DNA of 64,000 nt, from contig NZ_PNBY01000066.1 in assembly GCF_005886875.1 (NCBI RefSeq), forward strand, positions 1-64,000, read 5' to 3'. The position numbers were made by a program, and so were the translations under genes. Positions within the stretch are counted from its first letter, which is position 1. Each line of letters begins with the position of its first letter. Shown here piece after piece: positions 37,338 to 47,859 of the stretch. This DNA comes from Pseudoalteromonas aurantia (GTDB lineage: Bacteria > Pseudomonadota > Gammaproteobacteria > Enterobacterales > Alteromonadaceae). The notes under the pieces were generated by a model. It was not told the origin of the DNA. It did no database searches and saw only the letters and a list, made by a program, of their open reading frames with translations.

Positions 37338-38552
37338 ATGCATAATCATATAAAAAGATTGGTTGAAAGCGCAGAAAAAGAAAGTCGTTTAATCATCGGG
37401 TTAATGAGTGGCACGTCACTGGATGGTTTAGACATCGCTTTATGTGACATCAGGGGCTGTGGCACGGCAACTCAAGTGAAACTATTACAATTTACGACCT
37501 GTGAATACCCCGAACACGTTAAAGAAAAAGTGAGACAAGTGTTTGCACAATCGCTGGTCGATTTAGAGTATTTGACACTGCTCAATGGATGGTTAGGTAC
37601 CTATCACGGCCAGCTCATTGTTGATACGTTGGCACACTGGGGCATTGCAAACCATGACATTGACGTGATTGCCAGTCATGGGCAGACGATATATCACAGC
37701 CCAGCACATCAGCATCAATATAGTGAATTTGGCAATGGTACATTACAAATTGCTGATGCAGATCATATTGCTGTTGCAACACGCATTACGACCCTATCTG
37801 ATTTTAGGCAAAAGCACATTGCCGCTGGCGGAGAAGGCGCACCACTTGCACATTATGGGGATTACTATTACTTCAGCAGTAAAAGAGAGCACCGTCTTTT
37901 ACTCAATATTGGTGGAATTGCGAACCTCACATGGTTACCTAAGAATTGTGCATTTTCAGAGGTACTATGCTCCGATATAGGTGCTGGAAATACGATCATG
38001 GATGCCTACATGCAGCGACATTTTCAGGTAATGTATGATCAAAATGGTGAGATTGCTAAGTCAGGGAAAGTAAATCAAGCGTTACTCGACAGCTTAATGG
38101 CGGCTACTTTTATTAAACGAGATATGCCAAAAACAACAGGGCCAGAAGTATTTAACTTAGCATTATTGAGTCAAGCTCAAACAGACAGTAACACTGACCA
38201 TTTGTCGCATAATGACGTGATGGCAACATTAAATATGTTCAGTGCACAGGTCATTGCAGAGCACATTACCTTACTCTCATCTTATGTAATTCAGGTGAAT
38301 GAATCAGTGAATGTGTACGTCAGTGGCGGGGGGTATCATAATACGTTATTGATGGCGCAGGTGAGAGCAAAGCTGTCGAGCGACTATAACGTGATGAGCA
38401 GTCAAGCGTTAGGCATAAGCCCTGATGCAAAAGAAGCGGTATTGTTCGCTATTTTAGCCAATGAGACTCTGGTCGGTGAAAGTACTTCAGTAAAAGGTGA
38501 AAGCAATCAAAACCAACCTATTACAATGGGCAAAATAAGCTTTCCCGATTAA
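37338..38552 (+). CDS. anmK: Anhydro-N-acetylmuramic acid kinase
   Basis: 404 residues. Phosphorylates and opens 1,6-anhydro-MurNAc to MurNAc-6-phosphate during peptidoglycan recycling in the cytosol. Family motifs: LIIGLMSGTSLDGLDIALCD near the N-terminus, IASHGQTIYHSP, TTLSDFRQKHIAAGGEGAPL (catalytic Asp), LLLNIGGIANLTWLP and CSDIGAGNTIMDAY, then VYVSGGGYHNTLLM. The length is slightly above the usual 370 because of a short N-terminal extension. It follows the small secreted protein by six bases and overlaps the convergent gene by four. Confidence 0.95.
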   Translation: MHNHIKRLVESAEKESRLIIGLMSGTSLDGLDIALCDIRGCGTATQVKLLQFTTCEYPEHVKEKVRQVFAQSLVDLEYLTLLNGWLGTYHGQLIVDTLAHWGIANHDIDVIASHGQTIYHSPAHQHQYSEFGNGTLQIADADHIAVATRITTLSDFRQKHIAAGGEGAPLAHYGDYYYFSSKREHRLLLNIGGIANLTWLPKNCAFSEVLCSDIGAGNTIMDAYMQRHFQVMYDQNGEIAKSGKVNQALLDSLMAATFIKRDMPKTTGPEVFNLALLSQAQTDSNTDHLSHNDVMATLNMFSAQVIAEHITLLSSYVIQVNESVNVYVSGGGYHNTLLMAQVRAKLSSDYNVMSSQALGISPDAKEAVLFAILANETLVGESTSVKGESNQNQPITMGKISFPD

Positions 38553-39025
38553 AAGACTGAAAGCAATGAGGTCAGTACACTAGCTGCATGTCGCTTTGCT
38601 GTTTTGGCCCATACACGGCCAAAAAAAGGTGTGTGAGCATGGGTTTTGATGTTAAGCGGGTTATATATTTTCGCATTGAACTCTGCGGTGTTTTTTATTG
38701 TGTTATATATACCTAATAAATTCAGTTGTAATACATACTCACCACTTGAACCATACCCCGTTAAGCATAACTCAACATACCCTGTATCTAATGCGCTTTT
38801 AGTTAAGGTTACTTCAGCACTAAAACTGGCATCACGGCCTGTTACAGAAGTTGCAGATAAAGAGATACTATCACCACAAATTGCATCATTAGGAAGAATA
38901 CATTTAATGATAACCTCTGACTTTTGGTAATTTAGCGTTAACGTGTCATACTGCATTGTTGCGATACGTGTATGTTCATCTAAGGAACGCGCAGCAAAAC
39001 TAAGCCTGAGAGGCGGGTGGTTCAT
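38549..39025 (-). CDS. Hypothetical cytosolic protein
   Basis: 158 residues without signal peptide or membrane helix. The first 100 residues look strand-rich (TLTLNYQKSEVIIKCIL, ISLSATSVTGRDASFSAEVT, SSGEYVLQLNLLGIYN), followed by a basic C-terminal tail (RVWAKTAKRHAASVLTSLL). I recognise no family. It converges on anmK with a four-base overlap of coding ends. Confidence 0.5.
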   Translation of the reverse strand: MNHPPLRLSFAARSLDEHTRIATMQYDTLTLNYQKSEVIIKCILPNDAICGDSISLSATSVTGRDASFSAEVTLTKSALDTGYVELCLTGYGSSGEYVLQLNLLGIYNTIKNTAEFNAKIYNPLNIKTHAHTPFFGRVWAKTAKRHAASVLTSLLSVF

Positions 39026-39174
39026 GACGTAAGTAAGTCTCTTAATATTTAATCGCTGTATTATTGATCGTCAACATGACAATTTTATGACTTTAAGTGC
39101 AATAATACATCGAGATGGTTGTAAACAGCTATTTTGGCAAGTTCTAGCTTGTTTTTAAGTGAGATGAGTCATAA

Positions 39175-39213
39175 ATTATGTGCCAAGTATCAACATTTTG
39201 CATGGCACATAAT
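39175..39213 (-). terminator. Hairpin downstream of DUF4153 gene
   Basis: ATTATGTGCCA and TGGCACATAAT form a perfect 11-bp stem around a 17-nt loop, 46 bases past the leftward stop codon, with TTTATG after the stem on the minus strand. It probably ends the DUF4153 transcript. Confidence 0.5.
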
Positions 39214-39258
39214 GAATGCTGCGTCAGGGCTTAATGGTAAAACAGGTGAATACGATAC

Positions 39259-41010
39259 TTACCTAACTTGCATCGTTTCACCATTGACAATAATGTCTTT
39301 AAAATTAGGCGCTTGGGTTGTGTACTGTTGTTCAATAAGCGCATCGATCACGTGTTTTTCTATAAATGGGTTTCGACTGTGTGTTATATCCATGCTTTTT
39401 TCCAACCAGTTTCCGTCAAGCTGATAAAACAACACATATTCAAAATAATACTCAAAATGAGCAATTAAAATATACTCTTTTTGAGTGTCACCATGTATAT
39501 CGACGGCGACAATATCTAACTTTTTACTGTTAAAAAGGTGTGTATTGGTATGTTTAGCATAGTTTTGAATTCGACTGAGTAGTGGCAGAGGGAGCTGTTC
39601 GATAGACAAATACGCATTGGATTGCAGCAAAGTCGTTACATCTAATTGTTCAATATTGGGGTTGCCATAGGAGTTTGTTACGCGCTTAAGTACAGCGTCA
39701 ATACGCGTATTGAGGGCTGGGTGTGTGTTACCGTACTCTTGTTGCAGCTGCTTGAGCGCTTCATTTCCTGGACGACCTAAGTCAAAGGCAAGGTAGTCTA
39801 AATCGACATCGTTAATATCGATATGACCTGAGTCAATATGGGCTAGTTGGCTAGAGACAGACAGTTTTCTGAAATCTAATAAGGGAGATTGCGTTGCTAA
39901 AAGGGCTGCGACTAAGATCAACCCTAATTTGGTGTTGATATTGCCTAAATAGGCATACCACTTAACCTTAAATTTGATAATAGCGGCGCTATAACAGATG
40001 AAATAAGCTGCCACAAATGTCCAGATAAAGATGGCCCATAAGCGATCGACAGATAGCCCATATTGCTCAATTCTTTGGTATAGCCCATAACCACTTATCG
40101 CAACGTATACTGGCAGGAATATAACGCCGAGCGTTAAAGCAATTCGTGTCCAATGATGCTTTAGTAATTGACCTTCACTGCTTTGTAGCGCGGTATTGAG
40201 GGTTAGCAAAATGGCAATGAGTAAGGTGAATATCAGTGCACTTCCGCCATTATCCCAAATTGGTTGCAGACCTTGAAAAAGTAATGCAATTAAAAAGAGA
40301 GAACTTAACATGACAAGAAGCGGTAACAGTGCCAACGATAAAACTTGAATTAACCGATTAACAGTATTGACCACGCTGGCATTGTCTCTGACTTTAAGTA
40401 CGCCAAGGGTGTGGCTTAAAGTCAGCATTGGATAGAAAAACCACGGTTCGTAAAATAGGTGTTGGAATACAGTGATATTGATAGCTGCAAATAATTCAGC
40501 CCAAAGTACTAAAATCAACCACATTACAAGTGTAAATAATGCGGCAAAAAGGAGAGTAATAAATAAGTGGCAAGCACGTTGGATAAGTAGTCTGTAATCA
40601 ATAGAGTACTTTTTAGTGTCGTTAATGAGGGCTTGGCTGAATAGGAGTACTTTAAAAACAACTACCGTCATTACAAGACCATATGTAAAGCTGTATATGC
40701 CCAAAGAGTCACTGCTGAGACTGGTGATTTGACTGCCTGTGTAAGCACCTAAAGCAGCGCAAAATAACGTAAATAGGCTTATGAACCAGTAGTACTTGCG
40801 AGTTGTTTGTTGGGTTACCCCGTAAATACTTAGGGTAGGAAAAATGATGGCAACACAGTAGCAGGCAAATAGGACCGCCGGTGATTCTGCTATGATCCAT
40901 TTAAACTTAAGAGCTTGATGTAACAGAAGCAGGGCAAGCCCCTGTAGTAAAGCAATGAGCAGTAAGCTTTTGTATTGTATTTTTGTCAGTTAAAAATGGT
41001 CTAATGGCAT
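39259..41010 (-). CDS. DUF4153 membrane protein with in-frame stop at codon 7
   Basis: A large membrane protein: about ten hydrophobic segments, then a periplasmic or cytosolic C-terminal domain from about residue 370. The natural start is the ATG at 41010, seven bases after AAGGA, reading MPLDHF, but the next codon is TAA (40992-40990). The same frame then continues open for about 577 codons (LTKIQYKSLLLIALLQGLAL...), with helices that match a DUF4153 N-terminus. The first canonical start inside is TTG at 40704, which would delete about 100 residues and the first membrane segments. A single TTA-to-TAA change would explain it. Either it is newly inactivated or it begins at a non-standard codon. 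Confidence 0.65.
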
Positions 41011-41082
41011 ATACAGTCCTTGTATTAATTTACGCTAAATATTAACTGTTGTTAGATTAACATGATATGAAGTGGTTCTCAT

Positions 41083-41907
41083 CTAATTAGGTGTTGGGGG
41101 GGCCGGATTTAGTGGCGCTATGTTCTGGCTGGTGAGTGTTTCGATAAGGTCTTTATTTTTAGCGATTGCTAAGTTAAATTCACGTAACTTTTTCTCGTTG
41201 AGCATTCTTGGGCGTAGCATTTAGTGCACTGGGTTGTTGTGAACCGTGATTTGTGTGGTGCGTACGTTATGATTAAGCGCGTGTTATTTTTTATCAAGTA
41301 AGCCCGCTGAGTAAATCTTCTACGGCAAAACTAACACGTTTATGTTTTATCAACTCAAAACGGTCGATTGATCCACTTAATTCGATAACACAATCGGTAC
41401 ATTGGGCTTGAAGGTGACTGAATGCAGGTCCGTATACGCTGCCTCTGTTAATGGCCACAATCGCGTTATTAAGGCCAAGTGGTAACCTGCCCTTTGGGCT
41501 TTTTGAAGAGATTGTTGTGATATATGACTAAACACCTGCATAATTTCAGTCCGATAGGCATGACTAAATTCAGCAAACCCTCGGCGATTAAAAGCGTAGC
41601 TTGCAGCACAAATGAGGTCGACATGGTCTTTTTTAAACTCGCTAAATGCTCGACTCGACGAGGGTAAAGTCACATAGTTCCAGCAAATGTTGATATCTTT
41701 TAACAGCAGCTCAATGATATCTATATCAAGCCCTCTAGATACGCTACTTTCTTTGCAAGAGTAAGGCGGGCAATCATTAGCTACACTGATGGTTATGGTT
41801 TTTTTTGCAGACATGTCTTGGGCTTGCGTTAACGGCGCACACCCTAATATAAACAGACATATGAATATACGCTTTATGTGGCTTACATTCAGTTTTGATG
41901 TACGCAT
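41083..41907 (-). pseudogene. Broken periplasmic solute-binding protein gene
   Basis: Begins normally with a signal peptide (KRIFICLFILGCAPLTQA) and the first lobe of an SBP_bac_3-like protein (ISVANDCPPYSCKESSV, SRGLDIDIIELLLKDI, LICAASYAFNRRGFAEFS). Near 41490-41508 the frame shifts. The neighbouring frame continues with LPLGLNNAIVAINRGSVYG and RFELIKHKRVSFAVEDLLSG to a TGA at 41294. The last lobe, HNNPVH then MLRPRMLNEKKLREFNLAIA, is in yet another frame with a stop inside and ends at 41083. It aligns piecewise with the intact paralogue at 32317-33114. Confidence 0.85.
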
Positions 41908-41975
41908 TGTTGGCCTTCGTACGGTTAATTCTGTTACTTGTCCGCAGAAATTTCACCATTATTTTTGGGGCTGTA

Positions 41976-42022
41976 CGTGAGTGGGTTTAAAACACATGCC
42001 ATATTTATTAAACCCACTCACG
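41976..42022. repeat. 15-bp perfect inverted repeat with 17-nt loop
   Basis: CGTGAGTGGGTTTAA and TTAAACCCACTCACG are exact reverse complements separated by 17 bases, between the chemoreceptor gene and the binding-protein pseudogene. No T tract follows on either strand. It may end the leftward chemoreceptor transcript or be an unrelated structured element. Confidence 0.6.
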
Positions 42023-42050
42023 CTCATAAAAGCACAGTTCTTGGGCCTAT

Positions 42051-44003
42051 TTAGTCAATGCGGAATCGACCCACTAGGTTGTCTAACCCATCGGCTAAAT
42101 CAACAAGTTGAGTTGCGCCTTCTGACAGGCTATCTGTTGACTGGCTCACCTGCGCGACAGATGCTGTTACCCCTTGAATTTGGTTGTGAGTTTCACTGGC
42201 TGACACACCTTGCTGATCGGCCTCTTGGGCGATGGTTGCTATTAATGCTTTCACTTTAGTTACACTGTTTGCAATGTCATCAAACGCTTGGTGCGCTTGC
42301 TCTGATTGAGTGATCGCATCATTTGAAGCACTCACACTTTGGGTCATTTTTTCGGAAACAGCGCGAGTTTGATCAATTAATTTTGTGAGAACTTGCTCAA
42401 TTTCTTGTGTTGCATCGTGCGAGCGCTGGGCAAGCGTTCTTACTTCGTCGGCCACCACGGCAAAGCCTCTGCCTTGTTCACCTGCTCGGGCGGCTTCAAT
42501 GGCGGCATTGAGTGCAAGTAAGTTGGTTTGTTCTGCGATACTACGTATAACGCTTAAAATATTGGTAATGTTGATACTTTCACTTTCTAATTGGCTCATT
42601 GCAGCGGCTGAACCACTTAATGAGCTATTAAGTTGAGCCACTTGCGTGACAGTATTGCCGATAAGTTGGTTACCTGTATGTGTACACTCATCTGTTTGAG
42701 CTATTTCACTGAGCGATTCTTGGCAGTTTTGACTCACAATATGCGCCATATTGTTTACTGATTCTGTGTTGTGTGCCGCTTGATTTGCGGTGTCTGATTG
42801 GTTGTGACATTGCGTTCTAATGTCTGATATTTGTGTTTTAAAATGGTGAGCGGCACCGTTTAATGAGTGTGCATTATATTGAATGTCTTTCACGAGGGCA
42901 TTAATAGAATTTAGAAACTGATTAAACCAAGTAGCAAGCTCACTGATCTCATCGTTCCCGATGACTTGGAGTCTTTTCGATAAGTTGCCTTCACCTTGTG
43001 CAATATCTTTTAGCCCATCCGAGACGCGTTCAATCGGATAGACAATTTTATTTGCAAGTACCACGGCGATAACACCAAATATCACTAACATTATGAGTGC
43101 GATTATACTGATACTCACTGACATGTTATAGGCTGAAGATAAAATCTCATCTTGGTCAATAATGGCCACAAAACGCCAATTTAATGCGTCAGATTGATAA
43201 GGTTTTGCTGTGACAGTTTTATTACCCGTTTCAATGGTTAAAAATGACTTAACTCCCTCAGAATTTAACGATTGGTATAAAGGCGAGTTAAGTTCTTTAA
43301 TATTTTTGAAGTTATTATCTGGGTTTTTTGGGTCGGCGAGTATGACCCCGTTACCATCCATTAAAATTAAATAACCCGTTTCACCTAAACGAATGTTGCT
43401 GACGATATCAGTGAGTGTAGACAAGGTCACATCTAACGACTGTACACCGGCAAATGTACCATCTTTATAGATACCCGTTGCTACTGACACCATAGCTTGC
43501 TCTGTAACACCTTGGTAAGGCTCAGTCACAATCACGTCACGTGGTGTTTTCTTGGCATTTTTGTACCAAGGGCGTTGTCGGGGGTCATAATTGCCAAGGG
43601 GTTCTGCTGGGTATTGGATAAACCCCCCTTGCTCTGAACCTAAGTAAACGAACAGCAGTTCTTCGTGGGTGATGCCAAATGCGGTAAATAACTCAAATAT
43701 CTCGCCTTCTTGTGAGCCATTTTCTAAAGGAGACATCATTCGCTCAGGGCCCATATAATTGCTTACATTGTTTGGTAAATTACTCACCAATTTACTTTGT
43801 GCCAGAAAGCGGGCGTTATTCTTCATTTGGTCAAAAAACAGGACAAATGTATTTTCAACTTGGCGTATTTCGTTACTAGACGAGTCTAAAAATCGTTCTA
43901 AAGATTCTTGCTTCGTTTGTGAAATGCTCACCAATGAAATAGCTAAAATGGGCACTATCACTGTTAATAAAAAACTCATAATGAGCTTCTGGCGCATTCT
44001 CAT
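42051..44003 (-). CDS. Methyl-accepting chemotaxis protein with dCache sensor
   Basis: 650 residues. Membrane helix at about 8-28, a periplasmic double-Cache domain (about 35-280) with the ligand-pocket motifs [14 protein letters not shown] and VTEPYQ and the SLDVTLSTL segment, a second membrane helix (about 290-315), HAMP ([19 protein letters not shown]) and the cytoplasmic signalling hairpin with [20 protein letters not shown] and [18 protein letters not shown]. dCache_1 receptors with this pocket often bind amino acids or amines, so that is the likely ligand class. GGGAG sits six bases before the ATG. Monocistronic. Confidence 0.94.
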   Translation of the reverse strand: MRMRQKLIMSFLLTVIVPILAISLVSISQTKQESLERFLDSSSNEIRQVENTFVLFFDQMKNNARFLAQSKLVSNLPNNVSNYMGPERMMSPLENGSQEGEIFELFTAFGITHEELLFVYLGSEQGGFIQYPAEPLGNYDPRQRPWYKNAKKTPRDVIVTEPYQGVTEQAMVSVATGIYKDGTFAGVQSLDVTLSTLTDIVSNIRLGETGYLILMDGNGVILADPKNPDNNFKNIKELNSPLYQSLNSEGVKSFLTIETGNKTVTAKPYQSDALNWRFVAIIDQDEILSSAYNMSVSISIIALIMLVIFGVIAVVLANKIVYPIERVSDGLKDIAQGEGNLSKRLQVIGNDEISELATWFNQFLNSINALVKDIQYNAHSLNGAAHHFKTQISDIRTQCHNQSDTANQAAHNTESVNNMAHIVSQNCQESLSEIAQTDECTHTGNQLIGNTVTQVAQLNSSLSGSAAAMSQLESESINITNILSVIRSIAEQTNLLALNAAIEAARAGEQGRGFAVVADEVRTLAQRSHDATQEIEQVLTKLIDQTRAVSEKMTQSVSASNDAITQSEQAHQAFDDIANSVTKVKALIATIAQEADQQGVSASETHNQIQGVTASVAQVSQSTDSLSEGATQLVDLADGLDNLVGRFRID

Positions 44004-44159
44004 TTGCTACTCCCGCGACTGTGTGATGTTTGGTTACATTTGTTATTTATTTATGTGTAACTTTATAAATTATACACACAATCGCAAATTTATCTGATTT
44101 TATACAAGTATTCACAATAAAATAATTAAATTTAAGTTCGCGCCTAGCCGCATGTACAC

Positions 44160-45473
44160 TTAACTAATTCCATGTTTTTTCATCAGTTTATAAAAGTCTG
44201 AACGGTTTCTTTGGGCCAACTTGGCGGCTTCTGCTACGTTACCTTCTGACAGCGACAGTACTTTTTTTAGATAGTCGTATTCAAACTGTTTTTTTGCATC
44301 ATTGAGTCCTTGAAAATGCCGTTTATGTTGTGTTGGTAGTGCTTTTAATATGGTGTCTTCTGTAATTAATTTACCAGGAGTTAGCACCAATGCATGTTCA
44401 ATCACATTGTGGAGCTGGCGAATATTACCGGGCCAAGCATAATTTAGTAGGTGTGTCATAGCCTGTGGATTGATTGTTTTACTGTGGCTACTGAGTTCAT
44501 CAACAAATTGGTTTGCGAGTAAGACAATATCTTCCACCCGATTGCGTAAGCTCGGCAGTGTGAGTGATACAACATTGAGTCGGTAGTATAAATCTTCGCG
44601 AAATTCTTTATTCACAATTGCTTGCTGTAAATCTTTGTGACTGGCAGACAAAAAGCGCACGTTGATCTTATGCTCAGTATGAGATCCTACTGGCCGAACG
44701 GTTCGTTCTTGCAACACACGTAATAATTTTACTTGCAAATCCAGAGGCATATCGCCAATTTCATCCAGTAAAATAGTGCCATTATTGGCGCTAAGAATAA
44801 GGCCTGTTTTATCGTTAATCGCGCCAGTAAACGCGCCTTTTTTATGACCAAATAGCTCTGATTCCAATAAGTGTGAGGGGACGGCCGCACAATTTATAGC
44901 GATGAAGGGGCCTGAGGCATAACCGCTGGCTTGGTGAATGGCTTTTGCAGCCACCTCTTTACCTGTGCCACTTTCACCCTGTATGAGTATATTCACATTA
45001 TTGGGTGCCAAGGCTTGAATGTGGTGCACAACTTGGCGCATTGCACAGCTTTTGAATGAGATCCCAAAGTAATTATGTTTTGTGTTACTAAGCGAGGCTT
45101 TTACTGTATTACACAGTGCTTTTTCTATTGTATGGAGCAGTGTTTGGCTGTTAATGGGTTTGTTTATAAAATCTAAAAAGCCTTGTTCTATTGCGTCGAC
45201 GGCATCAGGAATCGAGCCATGGGCTGTCATCATGATGACGGGCATACCAAAGTGGTCACTTTTAATCTTTTCAAATAGCTCAAAACCATCCATATGGGCC
45301 ATTTTTAAATCCGTTATGACTAAATCAACGGCTTCACTTTGCAGAATTTTCAATGCTTGAGTGGCACGATAAGCACGCAGTGTGAGGTAATTATTTGACT
45401 CCAACCTCATTGCCAATAGTTCGACAAACGCGTGATCATCATCGACCAGTAATATGGTTGCTCTGTTTATCAT
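44160..45473 (-). CDS. glrR: Sigma-54-dependent response regulator GlrR (QseF)
   Basis: 437 residues. Receiver with phospho-acceptor D55 in LVITDLKMAHMDGFE, AAA+ domain with Walker A GESGTGKE (166-173) and the sigma-54 contact loop GAFTGA (213-218), and a C-terminal Fis-type helix-turn-helix (EGNVAEAAKLAQRNRSDFYK). It is the last gene of a three-gene operon with the kinase and the lipoprotein, overlapping the latter by four bases. In enterobacteria GlrR activates sigma-54 promoters such as glmY in envelope stress. Its targets here are unknown. Confidence 0.94.
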   Translation of the reverse strand: MINRATILLVDDDHAFVELLAMRLESNNYLTLRAYRATQALKILQSEAVDLVITDLKMAHMDGFELFEKIKSDHFGMPVIMMTAHGSIPDAVDAIEQGFLDFINKPINSQTLLHTIEKALCNTVKASLSNTKHNYFGISFKSCAMRQVVHHIQALAPNNVNILIQGESGTGKEVAAKAIHQASGYASGPFIAINCAAVPSHLLESELFGHKKGAFTGAINDKTGLILSANNGTILLDEIGDMPLDLQVKLLRVLQERTVRPVGSHTEHKINVRFLSASHKDLQQAIVNKEFREDLYYRLNVVSLTLPSLRNRVEDIVLLANQFVDELSSHSKTINPQAMTHLLNYAWPGNIRQLHNVIEHALVLTPGKLITEDTILKALPTQHKRHFQGLNDAKKQFEYDYLKKVLSLSEGNVAEAAKLAQRNRSDFYKLMKKHGIS

Positions 45474-46015
45474 GGTGCCTCTTGCGTTTGCTGAAGTGGT
45501 ATTGTGGGTGCTGGGGGGTTGAGTCGTTGTAACTCTATTTGGGCTAATTGTTTTTTTAGCTCAATAAACGCACTGTGTGCTTTTTCTAGCTGGTGCTCTT
45601 TACTTTTTAGGGTTTTGCGTAGTGTTATGTTGGCAAGTTTTTGAGTGCGCAAGTCTTGCGTACTGCGTTTAATGAAGTCGAAATACACCGCGTATTCATC
45701 AGGCCATACCTTCTGTGCCACCAATGTTTTAAGCAACCTCAATTGTGTAGTTGTTGAAGGGCTGTTACACCATTTGGTAAAAAATAGGTTTAGTGTTTGG
45801 TGTTGTTGATAGCGTGCTGGCAGCGTGTTCACTTGCTTGTTTGTTGTTGATAAAACGGGTGTGTTACAGGCTGTATAGTGCGTTTTAAAAAGCATGGCGA
45901 CAGGTGCATAGCGTTGTGTTGGTAGAGGCTTTGCATTGTGCTCAGTATTCAGTTTTTGGCTTGAGTGGCACGCACTAAGCAAACAAAGTGCCAGTAATAA
46001 AAATAATAAACGCAT
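45470..46015 (-). CDS. qseG: QseG-like outer-membrane lipoprotein
   Basis: 181 residues. A lipoprotein signal with lipobox LSAC (Cys 16), a short domain with a few cysteines, then a long helical coiled-coil segment (LRKTLKSKEHQLEKAHSAFIELKK begins near 131, shortened here) and a proline-rich end. It lies between glrK and glrR, overlapping each by one and four bases, the position of qseG in qseEGF operons, where the lipoprotein binds and activates the kinase. The assignment rests more on gene order than on sequence, since QseG diverges quickly. Confidence 0.75.
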   Translation of the reverse strand: MRLLFLLLALCLLSACHSSQKLNTEHNAKPLPTQRYAPVAMLFKTHYTACNTPVLSTTNKQVNTLPARYQQHQTLNLFFTKWCNSPSTTTQLRLLKTLVAQKVWPDEYAVYFDFIKRSTQDLRTQKLANITLRKTLKSKEHQLEKAHSAFIELKKQLAQIELQRLNPPAPTIPLQQTQEAP

Positions 46016-47454
46016 TATTGTTTTCCTTTTATAGGCATTACGACACAGACCTGTGTACCTGGTGACAGTGGTTTAAACTCGATAGTACCCTGTAAGTGCT
46101 TAACTGATTCGGCAACAATTGATAAACCCAGTCCACTCCCTTGATGATTATGGCTATGCTGACCACGAAAAAATGGTTGGGTTATATTACGGAGCTCGTC
46201 AGCGTCAATACCCATGCCATCATCATAAATAGCAAAGGTAGCCACATGGTCATTACTGTCTATATCGATACGAATACGGTGTGCGGCATACTGTAATGCG
46301 TTATTTATAAGTTGAACCAATATAATTTTACAGGGCAGGTAGGGCATGTAGGCCGTATTCTTACTTATGTGCCAAATAAGCTTTTTGTTGATCCCGAGCG
46401 TGTGTTCGCTAAAGTGCTTTTGTAGATCTGTTGCTATGGCTGCTAAACTTTTTCTCTTTTGGGTATTAAGAGGGTGGCTTGCCGCACTGTAACTGAGTAA
46501 GTCGTCAATTAAGGTATCTAAGCGTTGGACTGACCCCGACATGATCTCGACGATACGGCTTTGCTGGGCTGTTAATTGGCCTATGCTGGGGTCTTTTAAG
46601 AGGCTGTTGCCTTCGCTTAATGAAGCCAGAGGCGTTTTTAGTTCGTGTGTAACATGCCGTAAAAACGAGTCCTTTTGCGCATGACTGCTCTGCAGCGCTT
46701 CGTTGAGCCAGTTAAGTCTTTGACCAAGCTTTTCCAGCTCATTGCTCCCTTTCAATTCAATGTGCCTCACATGCTTACCATTTCCTAATTGAAAAATGGT
46801 TTGTTCAAGTGTGTAAAGCTGTCGTGTTACGCGATGAATTAGCATAAGACTGAATACGATGAATAAGGTCACCAGTGCGAGTAGTAACCCCAGCAGCCCG
46901 TAATTTTTATCAGCGAAAGACGCGCGTTGATCATCGAGACGTGTTGCTAACGCATAGTAAAATAGTTTTTCGGTTGCTTGCAGTTGGTGACTCAAGGCTG
47001 AGTAATTGACTAAATGTGCATCGTAGGTTGGTAATAAGGTGAGTACTTGTTGCCATTGTGCAACAAGTACATTTTCCATTAACCTATTTTTCAGTAAAGT
47101 AATGCGTTTTCGAGTGGCCTTCCATTTTTTATTAATACTATTTTGTAACGCGGGGCTATCGAGCAATGTATTATTTTGCTGCGCCTTTTCAAGCGCTGAA
47201 ATACTTTCTTTTATCGATGAAAATTCAATTATAAGGTTATGATTTATAATATATGATTGGTGCATCCTTTGCTGCTCTGAAGATAAGTATTGCGCATACC
47301 AAACCGCCGATATAATAATGGGAAATAACGCGATAGCGAGCGCGAGTTTGGCTTGCAACCCCAAAGATTGTGAAAAAAAGCGCTGGGGTGTGCTCCTAAT
47401 GTGTTTAAAAGACGAAATAAACCACTGTTTAACCTCTTCTATTGTCATGTTCAT
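46015..47454 (-). CDS. glrK: Sensor histidine kinase GlrK (QseE)
   Basis: 479 residues from ATG 47454, preferred because AGGA lies upstream; ATG 47472 would add six. Two membrane helices (about 34-55 and 185-207) bracket a helical periplasmic sensor. HAMP is followed by HisKA with phospho-acceptor H270 in LRHVTHELKTPLASL and HATPase_c (LIHIILVQLINNALQYAA-like N box, DDGMGIDADELRNITQPFF, GSGLGLSIVAES). It senses envelope or cell-surface state together with QseG and phosphorylates GlrR. Confidence 0.92.
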   Translation of the reverse strand: MNMTIEEVKQWFISSFKHIRSTPQRFFSQSLGLQAKLALAIALFPIIISAVWYAQYLSSEQQRMHQSYIINHNLIIEFSSIKESISALEKAQQNNTLLDSPALQNSINKKWKATRKRITLLKNRLMENVLVAQWQQVLTLLPTYDAHLVNYSALSHQLQATEKLFYYALATRLDDQRASFADKNYGLLGLLLALVTLFIVFSLMLIHRVTRQLYTLEQTIFQLGNGKHVRHIELKGSNELEKLGQRLNWLNEALQSSHAQKDSFLRHVTHELKTPLASLSEGNSLLKDPSIGQLTAQQSRIVEIMSGSVQRLDTLIDDLLSYSAASHPLNTQKRKSLAAIATDLQKHFSEHTLGINKKLIWHISKNTAYMPYLPCKIILVQLINNALQYAAHRIRIDIDSNDHVATFAIYDDGMGIDADELRNITQPFFRGQHSHNHQGSGLGLSIVAESVKHLQGTIEFKPLSPGTQVCVVMPIKGKQ

Positions 47455-47859
47455 TGCGTTTCCTAATCGCATGTTGCTAAATTGCGAATCTATAAATACA
47501 TGATTTAATAATAAAATTTATGTTTTATAATTATTTATGTCGCTATTTAGCAACAGCCCGACTTAATGCTTCCTGAACTAATACGCCCTAACAAATCTAA
47601 CGTTATGATTTAAATAATAATTTTATATTTGGCATCATAGTTGATATATCCCAATAGCAATCGATAACTTATCTCAATCATATGAATTGGCGTTGCAGCT
47701 TTTCAAAAGGCTGGGCTAGTCACGTTCAATTAGTTAGTTACGCTAAATGTTCTTAACATTCACTAAATGAAGTGAAAGTTGGTAATTGTATAAATTGGTA
47801 GCTGAGTATAGGGCGTGGCGAATAAGTTAAGAGAAGGTCGATATTACAGGAGCTTACGA
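47455..47859. other. Divergent intergenic region between glrK and EF-hand genes
   Basis: About 400 bases, AT-rich near glrK. It should carry promoters for both directions. A weak sigma-54-like sequence near 47630 lacks the -12 GC and is not accepted. No gene is seen. Confidence 0.4.

Noticed and set aside
40709-40900. 63-codon minus-strand frame upstream of the DUF4153 gene
   Set aside because: It is an out-of-frame shadow; the true continuation of the DUF4153 protein is in the neighbouring frame.
47628-47650. Possible sigma-54 promoter TTGGCATCATAGTTGAT upstream of the EF-hand genes
   Set aside because: The -24 GG is present but the essential -12 GC is GA, so it fails the strictest part of the consensus.
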